NCBI GenBank assembly: GCA_016717305.1
Contig: JADKFY010000028.1
Coordinates: 5,048-69,047, forward strand
Direction of reading: 5' to 3'
DNA length: 64,000 bases
Origin: Flavobacteriales bacterium
GTDB lineage: Bacteria; Bacteroidota; Bacteroidia; Flavobacteriales_F; PHOS-HE28
Position numbers and translations under genes: made by a program. Positions 32,264-47,200 of this stretch are shown piece by piece. The notes below the pieces were generated by a model. It saw only the letters and a list, made by a program, of their open reading frames with translations, was not told where the DNA came from and searched no databases. Each line of letters starts with the position of its first letter. The first letter of the stretch is position 1.

Positions 32264-35200
32264 ATGAAACAAGCATTGCTCCTAGTGCTTGGAATGCTCT
32301 TGACCGGGTATCTCCAAGCACAAACCGGAACCGAATTTTGGCTGGCACCCCCGGAGGTCACCTCATCGCATGGTGATCAGCCGATCTTCATCAACGTCAC
32401 CACGTTAGGGCAACCTGCGATGGTGACCATTTCGCAGCCTGCCAACGCCGGGTTCAATGGCGGCACGCCGATCGTGTTGAACCTGGCCGCCAACTCGGCC
32501 CAGCGCTATGACCTCACGTCTTTGAAGGTCGCCTTGGAGACGCGGCCCACGAACACGGTGTTGAACACCGGATTGCGCATTTCTGCCACTGCGAACATCA
32601 CGTGCTACTACGAACCGAGCTTCTCGAACAACGCGGACATTGCTGCGCTCAAAGGAGCCAACGGCCTAGGCACGGAGTTCTACATTCCATTGCATAAGCA
32701 TACCCCCTTCTTCAACCACGGATACACTGCGCCGAACCTGGCGTACGCCTCCTTCGATATCGTAGCCACGGAGAACGCTACACTGGTGATGATCTATTCG
32801 CCGGTGCCGGTGGATGGCCATCCGGCACTCACGCCCTTTACAGTAACACTGAACCAAGGCCAGACCTATTCCTGTGCCTGGACGGGTGCGAACCAAACGG
32901 ATCCCACGACCCACCCCTCGGGCGCGGTCGTGTTGTCGAACAAGCCGGTCGCCATCTCCCTTAAGGACGACAGTAACCACAACCCATCTGGCGGCTGTTA
33001 TGATCTGATGTTGGATCAGATCGTTCCGGTGAATATCCTTGGTACGGATTACGTGGCGGTGAAAGGTGCTCTGAACCCCACCGGAGACGAATCACTTTTC
33101 GTGATGGCCGTTCAGAACAACACGCAGGTGTACATCGATGGCAATGCGACTCCTGTAGCCACACTGTTTGCCGGTCAGTACTATCGGCATGACATGGACT
33201 ACTTGGCTGGTGCGGCGAACAACGCTACCTACGTCAGTGGATCCAAACCGCTGTATGCTGTGCACGTTACCGGTTTCGGGTGCGAGCAGGGCATGGCGAT
33301 CCTGCCTCCCCTGAATTGCGCTGGTAGTACGCAACTGAGTTTCACGCGAAGTACCAGCGAGGCCTTCTACCTGAATCTCCTTGTCCGCAACGGATCACAG
33401 AACGACTTTGTGGTAACAGGACCCGGTACGGCAACGATACCGGGTTCCGCGTTCCAAGCGGTGCCCGGTACGGGCGGCGAATGGATGGCCGCGCGTATCC
33501 AATACAACACAACACAAGTGCCGGTGAACCAGGCGTTCATTGTCAGCAACACGAGCGATGTGTTCTCTCTGGCGATCATCAACGGTGGCGCAACCTCGGG
33601 TTGCCGCTATGGATTTTTCTCGGAATTCTCCGGCCGGATCGATATCAGCGCAGGTGCGGATCAAACGCGTTGTGCTGGTGACAGTGTTGTCCTTGCTGGA
33701 ACGGTTTCCGGCGGAAGCACCACGGGTATCTGGACAACAACAGGCAGCGGAACATTTGCTCCAAGCGCAACGGCGCTGAACGCTGCTTATCATCCGAGCA
33801 TCGGTGATCTCGCGATCGGAACGGTCACTTTGAGGTTGACCTCCACCGGTCCATGTACACCCGAAGATGACGCGATGGTCGTCACCTTCAGTCCGAAGCC
33901 GATCCCCGATGCCGGCCCCGACCAGAGCGTGTGCCGCAACAATGCCGTGGTGCAGTTGGCGGGCAACATACTCAATGCGGTCGGTGGGGTTTGGACCGGT
34001 GGTGCAGGATCCTTTCTGCCCAGCAACAGCAACCTCAACGCGACCTACACGCCGACCGCGGCCGAATTGACCGCTGGTCAAGTGTGGATCAAATTGACCT
34101 CGACCGGAAACGGTGTTTGTAATGCGGTTCCGGACAGCATGTTGGTGACATTCACGCCAACGCCAACAGCGAACGCAGGGGTCGATCAAACACGCTGCGC
34201 TAACAACGCGGTGGTGCAGTTGAACGGGGCGTTCACAATTGCAACAGGCGGGGTGTGGAGCGGTGGTGCAGGTTCATTCGATCCGAGCACTACGAACATG
34301 TCGGCGCAGTACACGCCTGATCCGGCCGAGGTTTCTAGTGGTTCGGTGACGTTGACGATGACCACTACCGGCAACGGCAATTGTGTTGCTGTGAACGATC
34401 AAGTGCTGATCAACTTCACTGCAGCACCGGTGGTGAATGCAGGAGCTGCTGTTTCGGTTTGCGCCAACAATGCACAAGTGAGCTTGATTGGTTCCGTCAC
34501 TGGCGCGACCGGTGGTTCCTGGAGCGGTGGCGCTGGATCATACGCGCCGAACAACACTTCGCTCAACGCCACATACACACCAACTGCTGCTGAGATCGCA
34601 GCGGGTACGTTGACCCTCACACTGAGCAGCACAGGCAATGGCAATTGCATGCCGGTCACAAGCAACAAGGTGATCACGTTCACCCCTGCGCCGACAGTGA
34701 ACGCCGGTCCGAACGGAACCGTGTGTGCGAACAACGCCGACATCACCTTGGCCGGTTCTTTCACGCTCGCGACGGGTGCGGTTTGGAGCGGCGGCACGGG
34801 ATCATACAGCCCGAACAACGCGACGATGAACGCAGTCTACACGCCGAGCGCGGCGGAACGCACAGCGGGTACCGTGACGCTGACCCTAACCACGGTGGGC
34901 AATGGGAACTGCAACGCCGTCAGCGCGAACGTGACCTATGCGATCACGCCTGCGCCCACCACGAACGCCGGATCCGACCAAACGCTTTGTGCGAACAACG
35001 CAGTTGCGACATTGAACGGGTCGTTCACGGTTGCTACCGGTGGTGTCTGGAGCGGTGGTGCAGGTTCCTTCGATCCGAGCACCACGAACATGGGCGCGCA
35101 ATACACGCCGACACCAGGAGAGGTGTCCAGTGGATCGGTAACACTGACCTTGACAACGACCGGTAACGCTGGTTGTGTGGCCGTTGCGGATCAAGTGCAA

Positions 35201-38200
35201 TTGAGCTTCACACCTGCGCCTGTCGTAAGCGCAGGTGCCGCTGTTTCGGTTTGTGCGAACAACGTGCAGGTCGCTTTGACTGGTAGCGTGACCGGCGCAA
35301 CGGGTGGTGCGTGGAGCGGTGGTACGGGGTCCTTCAACCCGAACGCGACCACCTTGAATGCGACCTACACACCGAGCGCTTCGGAGATCGCTGCGGGTTC
35401 GGTAACACTGACATTGACTTCAACCGGCAACGGGAATTGCACAGCGGTATCGAGCAGCAAGGTGATCACGATCACTCCGGCTCCCACCGTTGATGCAGGT
35501 CCGAACGCCGCGGTATGCGCGAACAACTCGGCGATCACGCTTGCAGGTGCGATCACCGTTGCAACGGGCGCGACCTGGAGCGGCGGCACCGGAACCTACA
35601 ACCCGAACAACACGACCTTGAATGCGGTGTACACGCCGAGCGCTGCTGAACGCACTGCTGGCACGGTAACGCTCACGCTCACCACTGTGGGCAACGGCAA
35701 TTGCAATGCGGTCAGCGATCAAGTGACGTTCACTATCACGCCAGCTCCGACAGCGAATGCTGGAGCGGATCGCACGGTATGTGCGAACAACGCAGTGGTC
35801 ACCTTGAACGGCTCGTTCACGGTTGCGACGGGTGGAGTGTGGAGCGGTGGTGCAGGTTCCTTCGATCCGAGCACAACGAACATGGGGGCACAGTACACGC
35901 CGACCGCTGGAGAGATCTCCAGTGGTTCCGTGATGTTGACAATGACCACGACGGGCAATGGTGGTTGCATTGTAGTTGCCGATCAGATGGTGATCGACTT
36001 CACGCCGGCTCCGGTTGTGAATGCCGGTACCGCAGTATCGCTCTGCGCGAACAACGCACAAGTAAGTTTGAGCGGATCCGTTACCGGCGCGACCGGCGGG
36101 GCATGGAGCGGCGGAACAGGAACGTTCAACCCGAACAACACGACGCTGACGGCGACCTACACGCCGACCGCTGCGGAGATCGCAGCAGGCACACTGACAC
36201 TCACGTTGACCAGCACGGGCAACGGCACATGCAATCCGGTTGCGAGCAACAAGGTGATCACGTTCACGCCGGCTCCTTTAGTGAGCGCTGGTGCGAATGG
36301 AAGTGTCTGCACGAACAACTCTGTGATCACTTTGAATGGATCAGTGATCGGAGCCACAGGCGGTATCTGGAGCGGTGGCGCTGGCACGTTCAATCCGAAC
36401 AACACCACGCTCAATGCGAACTACACACCGACCGCTGCCGACCGCACGGCTGGAACCGTAACGCTGACCTTGACTTCCGCAGGCAACGGCAATTGCAATG
36501 CGGTAACGAGCAACGTGACCTACACGATCACACCTGCTCCAACTGTGAATGCAGGAACGGATCAATCGTTGTGTACCAACAACCCGGTTGCTTCTTTGGG
36601 AGGCGGCGTGACGATCGCCACAGGCGGTATATGGAGCGGTGGTGCGGGCACCTTCGCACCGAGCACGACCAACCTGAACGCGACCTACACCCCCACCGCT
36701 GCGGAGATCGCGACCGGTCTTGTGACCCTGACCTTGACCACGACCGGCAATGGTACCTGCATCGCAGTTACCGATCAAGTGCAATTGAACTTCACTCCGA
36801 GCCCGACCGCGAACGCCGGTGCGGACTTGTCGCTTTGCCGTAACAACGCGAGTGTAGCCTTAGGGGGATCGGTAACGGTAGCAACGGGCGGCATCTGGAG
36901 CGGTGGCGCAGGTTCCTACACGCCGAACAACACCACGCTGAACGCGACCTACACGCCGACGCCAGGGGAACTGGCGGCCGGCACGCTGACGCTTACGCTG
37001 ACCACCACCGGCAACGGCAATTGCAACGCTGTATCCGACAGCCGCACGATCACCTTCACACCTGCTCCTACTGTGGATGCTGGCGCGAACGCGACCGTGT
37101 GCGCGAACAACTCCGCCATCACCTTGGCTGGAGCGTTCACCATTTCGACCGGAGCCCAGTGGACCGGCGGTGCTGGCACATACAATCCGAACAACGCCAC
37201 GATGAACGCGGTGTACACGCCGAGCGCTGCCGAACGTACCGCAGGTACTGTAACGCTGACCCTCACCACGGTGGGCAATGGCAATTGCAGTGCGGTAAGC
37301 GACGCAGTGACTTTCACCATCACGCCCGCTCCAACGACGAACGCAGGTCTTGATCGCACGGTGTGTGCGAATAACGCCGCAGTCGCACTGAATGGTTCCT
37401 TCACGATCGCTACCGGAGGTATCTGGAGTGGTGGTGCAGGCACTTTCGATCCGAGCACTACGAACATGGGTGCGATCTACACGCCGAGCGCGGCGGAGAT
37501 CACGGCGGGCATCGTGACCTTGACCTTGACTACCTCCGGCAACGGAACATGTAACGCGGTGACCGATCAGATGGTGATCAACATCACGGATGCTCCGGTC
37601 GTGAATGCAGGAGCTGCGGTTTCGCTCTGCGCGAACAATGCACAGGTGAGTTTGAGCGGATCTGTTTCCGGTGCGACTGGTGGCGTTTGGAGCGGCGGCA
37701 CGGGCACCTTCAACCCGAACAACACATCGCTCACAGCGACCTACACGCCTACCGCTGCGGAGATCGCCGGTGGAACGCTGACGTTGACATTGACCAGCAC
37801 CGGAAACGGTAATTGCAGTCCGGTGATCAGCAACAAGGTCATCACCTTCACGCCATCGCCGATCGTGAGCGCGGGTGCGAACGGATCGGTTTGCACAAAC
37901 AACGCAACGATCGGCTTGAACGGATCGGTCATTGGTGCGACCGGCGCGATCTGGAGCGGTGGTACGGGGACGTACAACCCGAACAACACCACGCTGAATG
38001 CGGTCTACACACCGAGCGCCGCTGAACGCACGGCCGGTGCGGTGACTCTCACGCTTACTTCCGCAGGTAACGGTAATTGCAACGCGGTTGCATCCAGCGT
38101 GACCTATACGATCACGCCCGCCCCGACCACCAACGCTGGTCCGGATCAAACCCTTTGCAGCAACAACCCGGTGGCCACCTTGAGTGGATCCTTCATTGTT

Positions 38201-41200
38201 GCGACCGGCGGCATTTGGAGCGGTGGCAACGGTTCCTTCAGCCCGAGCACTACGAACATGGGTGCGACCTACACGCCGACGGCAGTGGAGATCGCGAACG
38301 GTAACGTGACCTTGACCTTGACCACGACCGGCAACGGCACATGCGTCGCTGTGACCGACCAGGTATTGTTGTCCTTCGCAGCAAGTCCTACTGCGAACGC
38401 GGGACCCGATCTGACACTCTGCCGCAACAACGCCAGCGTACCAATGGGCGGATCGGTGACGATCGCGACCGGCGGTATCTGGAGCGGCGGCGCGGGATCC
38501 TTCACCCCAAACAACACGACCCTCAACGCGACCTACACACCGACCCCTGCTGAACTCGCTGCGGGCACGCTGACCTTGACGTTGACAACCACGGGAAACG
38601 GTACTTGTAACGCCGTTTCCGATAGCCGCGTGATCACCTTCACGCCTGCACCCACAGTGGATGCTGGTCCGAATGCCACGGTGTGCGCGAACAACTCCGC
38701 GATCAGTTTGGCGGGGGGCGTTACTGTTTCGACAGGAGTGATCTGGAGCGGTGGCGCAGGCACCTACAACCCGAACAACACAACTACCAACGCGGTGTAC
38801 ACGCCCAGCGCTGCCGAACGCACCGCAGGAACGGTAACGCTAACGCTCACCACAGTGGGCAATGGCAATTGCACTGCGGTAAGCGATCAGGTGACGTTCA
38901 CCATCACGCCTTCACCGACAGCCAACGCTGGCCTGGATCGCACGGTGTGCGCGAACAATGCCACGGTCGCTTTGACCGGTTCCTTCACGATCGCTACCGG
39001 TGGTATCTGGAGCGGTGGTGCAGGCACTTTCGATCCGAGCACCACGAACATGGGCGCGATCTACACGCCTAGCGCGGCGGAGATCACCGCAGGCATCGTG
39101 ACCTTGTCCCTGACGACCACGAACAATGGCACTTGTAATGCTGTCACCGATCAGATGGTGATCAGCATCACCGATGCACCTACCGTGAACGCCGGTGCGC
39201 CCATCTCGCTCTGCGCGAACAACGCACAGGTCAGTTTGAACGGTAGTGTATTCGGGGCAACGGGCGGCGCATGGACCGGCGGTTCGGGCACCTTCGCGCC
39301 GAACAACACCACGCTCAACGCGACCTACACGCCGAGCGCTTCCGATCTCGCAGCGGGTACCGTCACGCTGACCTTGACCAGCACGGGCAACGGTAATTGC
39401 AATCCGGTTTCCAGCGCACGAGTGATCACGTTCACACCAGCACCGACCGTCAATGCGGGACCAGATGCAAGTGTGTGTTCCAACAATGCGAACATCACCC
39501 TGGCCGGTGCCTTCGCCGGTGCAACAGGAGCGATTTGGACTGGCGGCGCGGGTTCATACAACCCGAACAACGCTACCATGAATGCCGTGTACACGCCGAC
39601 CGCTGCCGAGCGCGCTGGGGGCACGGTGACGCTCACGCTCACCACAGTGGGCAATGGTAACTGCAACGCCGTGAGCGATGCGGTTACCTTCATCATTACG
39701 CCATCACCAACGGTGAACGCAGGTGCTGATCGCACGGTGTGCGCGAACAACGTTGCAGTGACGCTCGCCGGTTCGTTCTCCGTTGCTACGGGCGGCGTGT
39801 GGAGCGGCGGCAATGGAAACTTCGATCCGAGCACCACGAACATGAGTGCGACGTACACGGCAAGTGCCGCGGAGATCGCAAACGGTTCCGTTACGCTCAC
39901 CTTGACGACCACGGGTATCGGTAGTTGCGTCGCAGTGACCGATCAGATGACGATCAACTTCACCGCAGCACCGGTGGTGAACGCCGGTGCGCCAGTATCG
40001 CTTTGCGCGAACAACGCGCAGGTGAGTTTGAACGGCAGCGTTTCCGGTTCTTCCGGTGGTGTTTGGAGCGGTGGAACGGGAACGTACAGCCCGAACAACG
40101 CGACATTGAACGCGACCTATACGCCGACCGCTGCTGAGATCGCCGGAGGGGCGTTGACACTGACTTTGACGAGCACTGGAAACGGCACTTGCAATCCAGT
40201 ACAGAGCAGTCGCGTGATCACGTTCACGCCAGCACCATCTGTTAGTGCCGGGGCGAACGGAACGGTATGCGCGAACAACTCCGCGATCACATTGGCCGGT
40301 TCGCAAAGCGGCGCAACAGGCGCTGTGTGGAGCGGCGGAACGGGCACTTACATCCCGAACAACGCGACACTGAACGCGGTCTACACACCGAACCCTGCGG
40401 AACGCATTGCGGGCACGGTGACACTTACGCTCACGACCGTTGGCAATGGCAATTGCAATGCGGTATCGAGCAACGTGACCTATTCGATCACGCCTGCTCC
40501 AACAGCCAATGCCGGTCCTGATCAATCGCGCTGCGCGAACAATGCTGCGGTGACCCTGGCCGGAAATGTCACGGTTGCTACCGGTGGTGTTTGGAGCGGC
40601 GGTGCAGGCACCTTCGCACCGAGCACCACGAACCTGAACGCGACATACACGCCAACTGCTGCTGAGATCGCGACCGGTTCAGTAACCCTGACGCTGTCAA
40701 CGACCGGCAACAACAACTGTGTCGCTGTTGCCGATCAGATCACGATCGACTTCACGCCGGCACCAGTTGCGAACGCGGGAACTCCTGTTTCGATCTGCGT
40801 GAACAATCCGCAAGTGACGATGACCGGATCCGTTTCTGGCGCTACGGGTGGTGTTTGGAGTGGCGGTCTGGGATCCTTCACGCCTAACAACACGAGACTG
40901 AACGCAGTGTACACGCCGACCCCTGCGGAACTCGCAGCGGGGACCTTGACGCTGACCTTGACGACCACGGGCAACAATAATTGCAACGCCGTCACCAGCA
41001 CACGCACGATCACCTTCACGCCAGCTCCCGTTGTGGATGCAGGTGCAAATGGAACCGTCTGCTCGAACGCTTCGTTGATCACCTTGAACGGATCGGTGAG
41101 CGGTGCGACCGGCGCGATCTGGAGCGGTGGCGCAGGGGTCTTCACGCCGAACAATACCACGCTGAACGCGACCTACCAACCGACCGTTGCCGAGCGCAAT

Positions 41201-44200
41201 GCCGGAACGGTGACGCTCACGCTGACCTCTGCCGGGAACGGCAACTGCAATGCGGTGAGCGATCAAGTGAACTTCAGCATCACACCTACACCAACGGCGA
41301 ATGCGGGTGCGGATCAATCGCTTTGCGCGAACAACGCCATTACGACGATGAACGGATCGTTCACAGTTGCGACGGGCGGCACCTGGAGCGGCGGGTCGGG
41401 CACCTTCAGCCCGAGCGCCACGCTGATGAACGCGACCTACACGCCGACCGCTTCGGAGATCTCGAACGGTTCTGTGACATTGACGCTGACGACCACCGGC
41501 AACAACAACTGCATGGCCGTTACAGATCAAGTGCTGGTCAGCTTCACGCCAAGTCCTTCTGTGGATGCAGGTGTTGATGTGTCGGTCTGCCGGAACAACG
41601 CAGCCGTATCGCTTAGTGGTACGGTCGGTGTCGCCACGGGCGGCATCTGGAGCGGTGGCGCGGGATCTTTCACGCCGAACAACACGACGCTGAACGCGAC
41701 CTACACGCCCACACCTGCAGAACTCGCTTTGGGTACGTTGTCGTTGACGCTGACTTCCACTGGTAACGGTAATTGCATCGCCGTATCGGACACCAAGGTC
41801 ATCACCTTCACGCCTGCACCAACGGTGGATGCCGGAGTGAACGGAACAGTGTGCGCGAACAACTCCGTGATCTCGTTGGCTGGTGCGCTCACGGGTGCAA
41901 CAGGTGCGACCTGGAGCGGAGGCACGGGCACGTACGTGCCGAACAATACCGCGCTGAATGCCACCTACACACCGAGCGCTGCTGAACGTACTGCCGGAAC
42001 CATGACGCTCACTCTGACAACCACAGGCAATGGCAATTGCAATGCTGTGAGCGATCAAGTGACATACAGCATCACAACTGCGCCGACTGCGAACGCCGGT
42101 GCGGACCGTGTGCTTTGCGCGAACAATGCATCCACCGGTTTGTCGGGTGCGTTCTCCATCGCCACGGGTGGTATTTGGAGCGGTGGCGCGGGCACTTTCG
42201 ATCCGAGCACCACGAACATGAGCGCGATCTACACGCCGACTGCGGCAGAGATCGCGGCTGGTAGTGTGACGCTGACCTTGACCACCAGCGGCAATGGCTT
42301 GTGCAACGCCGTGACCGATCAAGTGCTGTTGACCTTCACCGATCCACCTTCCGCGAACGCTGGTGCGAACGTGACGCGTTGCGCGAACAACGCCGCAGTG
42401 GCACTCGGAGGAAGTGTGGTCGTCGCGACTAGTGGAACATGGACGGGCGGTACCGGCACGTTCTCCCCAAACGCCAACACACTGAATGCGACATACAACC
42501 CGGGTGCTGGTGACCTGGCCGCCGGACAAGTAACACTGACCTTGACCACGACCGGCAACGGCAACTGCACACCTGCTACATCAACGAAGATCATCACGTA
42601 CACACCTGCGCCGATCGTGAACGCAGGTACGAACGGAAGTGTGTGCGCGAACGCTGCGGCCATCGCCTTGAACGGTACCGTGACCGGTGCTGTGGGCGGA
42701 GTATGGAGCGGAGGCGCTGGTTCCTTCAGCCCGAACAACATCACGCTGAACGCGACCTACACGCCGACTGCTGCGGAGATCACTGCGGGCACGGTGACGC
42801 TGACCTTGACCTCTGCGGGCAACGGTCTCTGTAACGCGGTAACGAACAACGTGACCTATACGATCACTCCTGCACCGACAGCGAACGCCGGTGTGGATCA
42901 ATCGGTGTGCGGTAATAACGCCACCGCTACCTTGAATGCAGTGATCAGTGTCTCTACAGGTGTGCAGTGGTCCGGTGGATCCGGTGTGTACAGCCCTGGA
43001 AGCACGGCACAGAACATCACTTACTCACCTTCCCCAATTGAAGTCGTGAACGGATCGGTAACGTTGATCGCAACCACGACCGGTAACGGTACTTGCGCTG
43101 CGGTTAACGATGCGGTAACGATCACATACACCCAAGCCCCGGTCGCGAATGCGGGTCCGGACCAGACGGTAAGCAGCAACAACGCGAACACAACGCTCGC
43201 GGGTAGCTTCTCCATCAGCACCGGCGCACAATGGACCGGTGGTGCGGGCACCTACAACCCGAACAGTACCACGATGAACGCGGTGTACTCGCCAACCCCA
43301 GCAGAGATAGCGGCTGGTAGTGTGACACTGACATTGATCACAACCGGCAATGCAAGTTGCTCACCTGCCACGGATCAGATGACGATCACATTCGGTGCTG
43401 CGCCTACGGCGAATGCTGGTCCGGACCAAACGGTCTGTGCGAACAACCCGGCTGTTCAACTGAATGGCGCGATCACCATCGCGACCGGCGGTATCTGGAC
43501 CGGTGGCACAGGCACGTACGATCCGAACACCAGCACGCTCAATGCGATCTACACACCGAGCGCTGCGGAACGCGCAGCAGGCACAGTGACCTTGACACTC
43601 ACCTCGGTGGGTAATGGTAACAGCAATCCGGTGAGCGATCAGATCGTCATCGCCATCACACCTGCGCCGATCGTGAATGCAGGAGTGAACATCTCCACCT
43701 GCGCGAACCAATCCACTGCGCAGTTGACCGGTGTGGTCAACAACGCGACCGGCGGTGTATGGAGCGGTGGTTCGGGAACTTTTAATCCGAGCAATACTAA
43801 CTTGAACGCGACCTACACACCGACGCTCGGTGAGATCGCCGCGGGCACAGTAACACTTACCCTGAGCAGCACCGGCAACGGCTTGTGCAACGGCGTATCG
43901 GATCAAGTCCTGATCACGATCGCGCCAGCACCAGTAGTGATCGCCGGTGTGGACCAGACCGTATGCTCCAACAACTCCAACGTGCAAATGGCCGGTTCCG
44001 TGAGCAACGCGGGCGGTGGCATCTGGAGCGGCGGTACGGGCACTTTCTCGCCGAGCATCAACGCGCTGAACGCGATGTACACGCCGAGCACTTCTGAACT
44101 CGCGAACGGTTCTGTGACCCTGACCCTGAGCAGCACCGGTAACGGTTCATGTGCATCGGTTAGCGATCAGATGACGATCTTTTTCTCGCAGAGCCCTGTG

Positions 44201-47200
44201 GTCAACGCTGGTCTGGATCGCACCGTGTGCGCGAACGATCCGACGGTGATCCTGAGCGGCTCCGTGACCATCGCAACTGGCGGTGTTTGGAGCGGCGGTG
44301 GTGGATCTTTCACTCCGAACGCGAACACCTTGAACGCGACCTATCTCCCGAGCCCTGCTGAAGTGGCCTTGGGTAGCGCAACACTTACGTTGACTTCCAC
44401 CGGCAACGGCTTGTGCAATGCGGTGAGCGATCAGATGGTGATCACCATCATTGCCTCGCCGAGCGCGAACGCCGGTAATAACATCGCGGTCTGCTCGAAC
44501 AACGCACAAGTACAACTCGGTGGATCCGTGAGTGGTGCCGGTGGTGGCCAGTGGAGTGGTGGTTCGGGGACATTCACGCCGAGCATCGCCTCGCTGAACG
44601 CGGTCTACACACCAACAGTTGCTGAGGTCGCTTCGGGCACCCTCAACCTGACGCTGACGACGATCGGCAATGGCAACTGTGTACCGGTTTCCGACAACGT
44701 GTTGATCACCTTCACCGCTTCGCCGACCGCGAACGCCGGTGCTGATGGCGTGCGTTGCGCGAACAACGCGAGCGTCCAACTGAACGGCAGTGTCACTGTT
44801 GCGAACGGTGGTACCTGGTCCGGTGCGGGTGGAACCTTCACGCCGAGCGCGAACGCACTGAATGCGGTGTACACACCTTCTGCCGGCGAACTCGCAGCTG
44901 GCCAAGTGACATTGACGCTGACCACCACGGGCAACAATGGTTGTGTCGCGGTGAGCGACGAGGTGAGTTACACGTTCACACCTGCACCAACGGCGAACGC
45001 TGGAGTGGACCTCTTCACCTGTGCGAACAACGCTGCGGTTACGCTGAACGGTGCGATCACTGTCGCGACCGGTGCATTGTGGAGCGGTGGAAACGGAACC
45101 TACAGCCCGAACAACAGCACGCTGAATGCGAGTTACACGCCGAGTGCTTCGGAGATCGCCGCGGGCACGGTGACACTTACGCTAACCACCGTTGGCAACG
45201 GCACCTGTAACCCGGTCAATGATCAGGTGGTGATCAGCATCACGCCATCGCCGATCGTGAACGCTGGTACACCTTTGACCTCTTGCGCGAACAATCCTGC
45301 AGCGCAATTGGCGGGATCCGTGCAGAACGCAACGGGCGGTATCTGGAGCGGTGCAGGAACGTTCTCGCCGAGCGCCACGAACCTGAGTGCGACCTACGCG
45401 CCGAGCAATGCGGAGATCGCTGCCGGTACAGCAACGATCACGCTTACGAGCACCGGCAACGGCTTGTGCAACGCGGTGACTTCGCAAGTGGTGTTGACTA
45501 TTACCGCCGCGCCGATCGTTGAAGCGGGCCTGGCGCAAACACTCTGCGCGAACAATGCAGTAGCGCAATTGGCTGGCCAAGTCATCAACGCCTCCGGTGG
45601 TACGTGGAGCGGTGTAGCGGGAGCCTTCAGCCCGAACTCCAGCGCATTGATCGCGACCTACACACCAAGCGCGGCTGAGATCGCGAACGGTCAGGTATGG
45701 ATCTTCCTCACCTCGACCGGCAACGGCGGCTGTCTCGCTTCCCGCGACTCCGTGCAGTTGCAATTCACTCCTGCGCCTACCGTGAATGCGGGTCCTGATG
45801 CGCACGTCTGCGCGAATGCCGCACAAGTCAACTTGAACGGTGCCATCACCGTTGCGAACGGAGGTATCTGGACCGGCGGCAATGGATCCTACACCCCAGG
45901 CAATTCCACGCTTAATGCTACTTACTTCCCAACGGCAGCGGAGATCGCTTCAGGCCAATTCACCTTGGTGCTGAGCAGCACCGGCAATGGCAACTGCGCC
46001 ATCGTGCGCGATAGCTTGGTGGTCCTGGTGGATCCGGTTCCTGTGGTGAATGCTGGTCCTGATCAGCAGATCTGCGCGAACAATTCGAACGTGCAGTTGA
46101 ACGGCTTCGTCGGCAACGCACCGGGCGGAGCATGGAGCGGTGGTGCAGGGGTCTTCTTCCCGAGCAACACCATGTTGGCGACACAGTATGCCCCGACGGC
46201 TGCTGAGATCGCGAACGGTACGCTCACACTGACCTTGACATCCACCGGAACTACATTCTGCAACGCCGTCACCGATCAGATGATGATCGTCTTCACTGGT
46301 GCTCCGATCGTGGATGCCGGTACCGATCTGCAGATCTGCGCGAACAACAGCGCGGTGCAACTCACCGGTAACGTCACCAACGCAAGTGGCGGCACATGGA
46401 CAGGTGGTAGTGGATCCTTCGCGCCGAATGCCAACGTGTTGAGTCCAGTGTACACACCGAGCGCTGGTGAACTCGCCGCAGGCACCTTGTCCCTCTACCT
46501 AACGAGCACAGGGAATGGCAACTGCATCGCCGTTCGCGATACGGTGGTCGTGACCTTCACACCTGCGCCAACAGTGAACGCTGGTGCGGACCTGGATGTG
46601 TGCATGAACAACCCGGTGGTGACCTTGAATGGTTCCATCACGGTAGCAACAGCTGCACAATGGAGCGGCGGCCTCGGCACCTACACGCCGAACGCACAAG
46701 CACTGAACGCGCAATACGTTCCATCCGCATTCGAACTGGGATCGGGTAGCGTACAACTCACGCTCACCACCACGGGCAACGGCAACTGTATCGCTGTGAC
46801 CGACCAAGTCGCGATCACCGTAACGCCATCGCCTGTAGTGAATGCTGGTGCGGATGTGATCACCTGCTCGAACCAGTTGCAAGTGCCATTGAGCGGAACG
46901 GTGGAAGGCGGTGCCACCACGGGTCTGTGGAGCACTTCCGGAACCGGTTCATTCAGCCCGAGCGCATCCACGCTGAACGCGGCCTATATCGCCAGCAGCC
47001 TCGATTCGTTGAGCGGTACGGTAGATATCACCTTGATCTCGACCAACAACGGTCTGTGCACCATGGTGAGCGATGTGATGACCATCACCATCCTGCCGAA
47101 CGCGATCGCGGACGCTGGGGATGATCAGGTCGTCTGTGCTACAACGAATACTGTGCAGCTCATCGGAACGATCACGGGCAACGCGACACAAGGTCAGTGG

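Noticed and set aside
40697..42529. A 610-codon open frame on the minus strand, and similar long antisense frames of 200-430 codons within 32-50 kb
   Set aside because: They mirror the repeated codon pattern of the giant gene and recur with the same 264-bp period; the encoded products are Arg/His/Ser-rich with no signal or domain. They are shadows.
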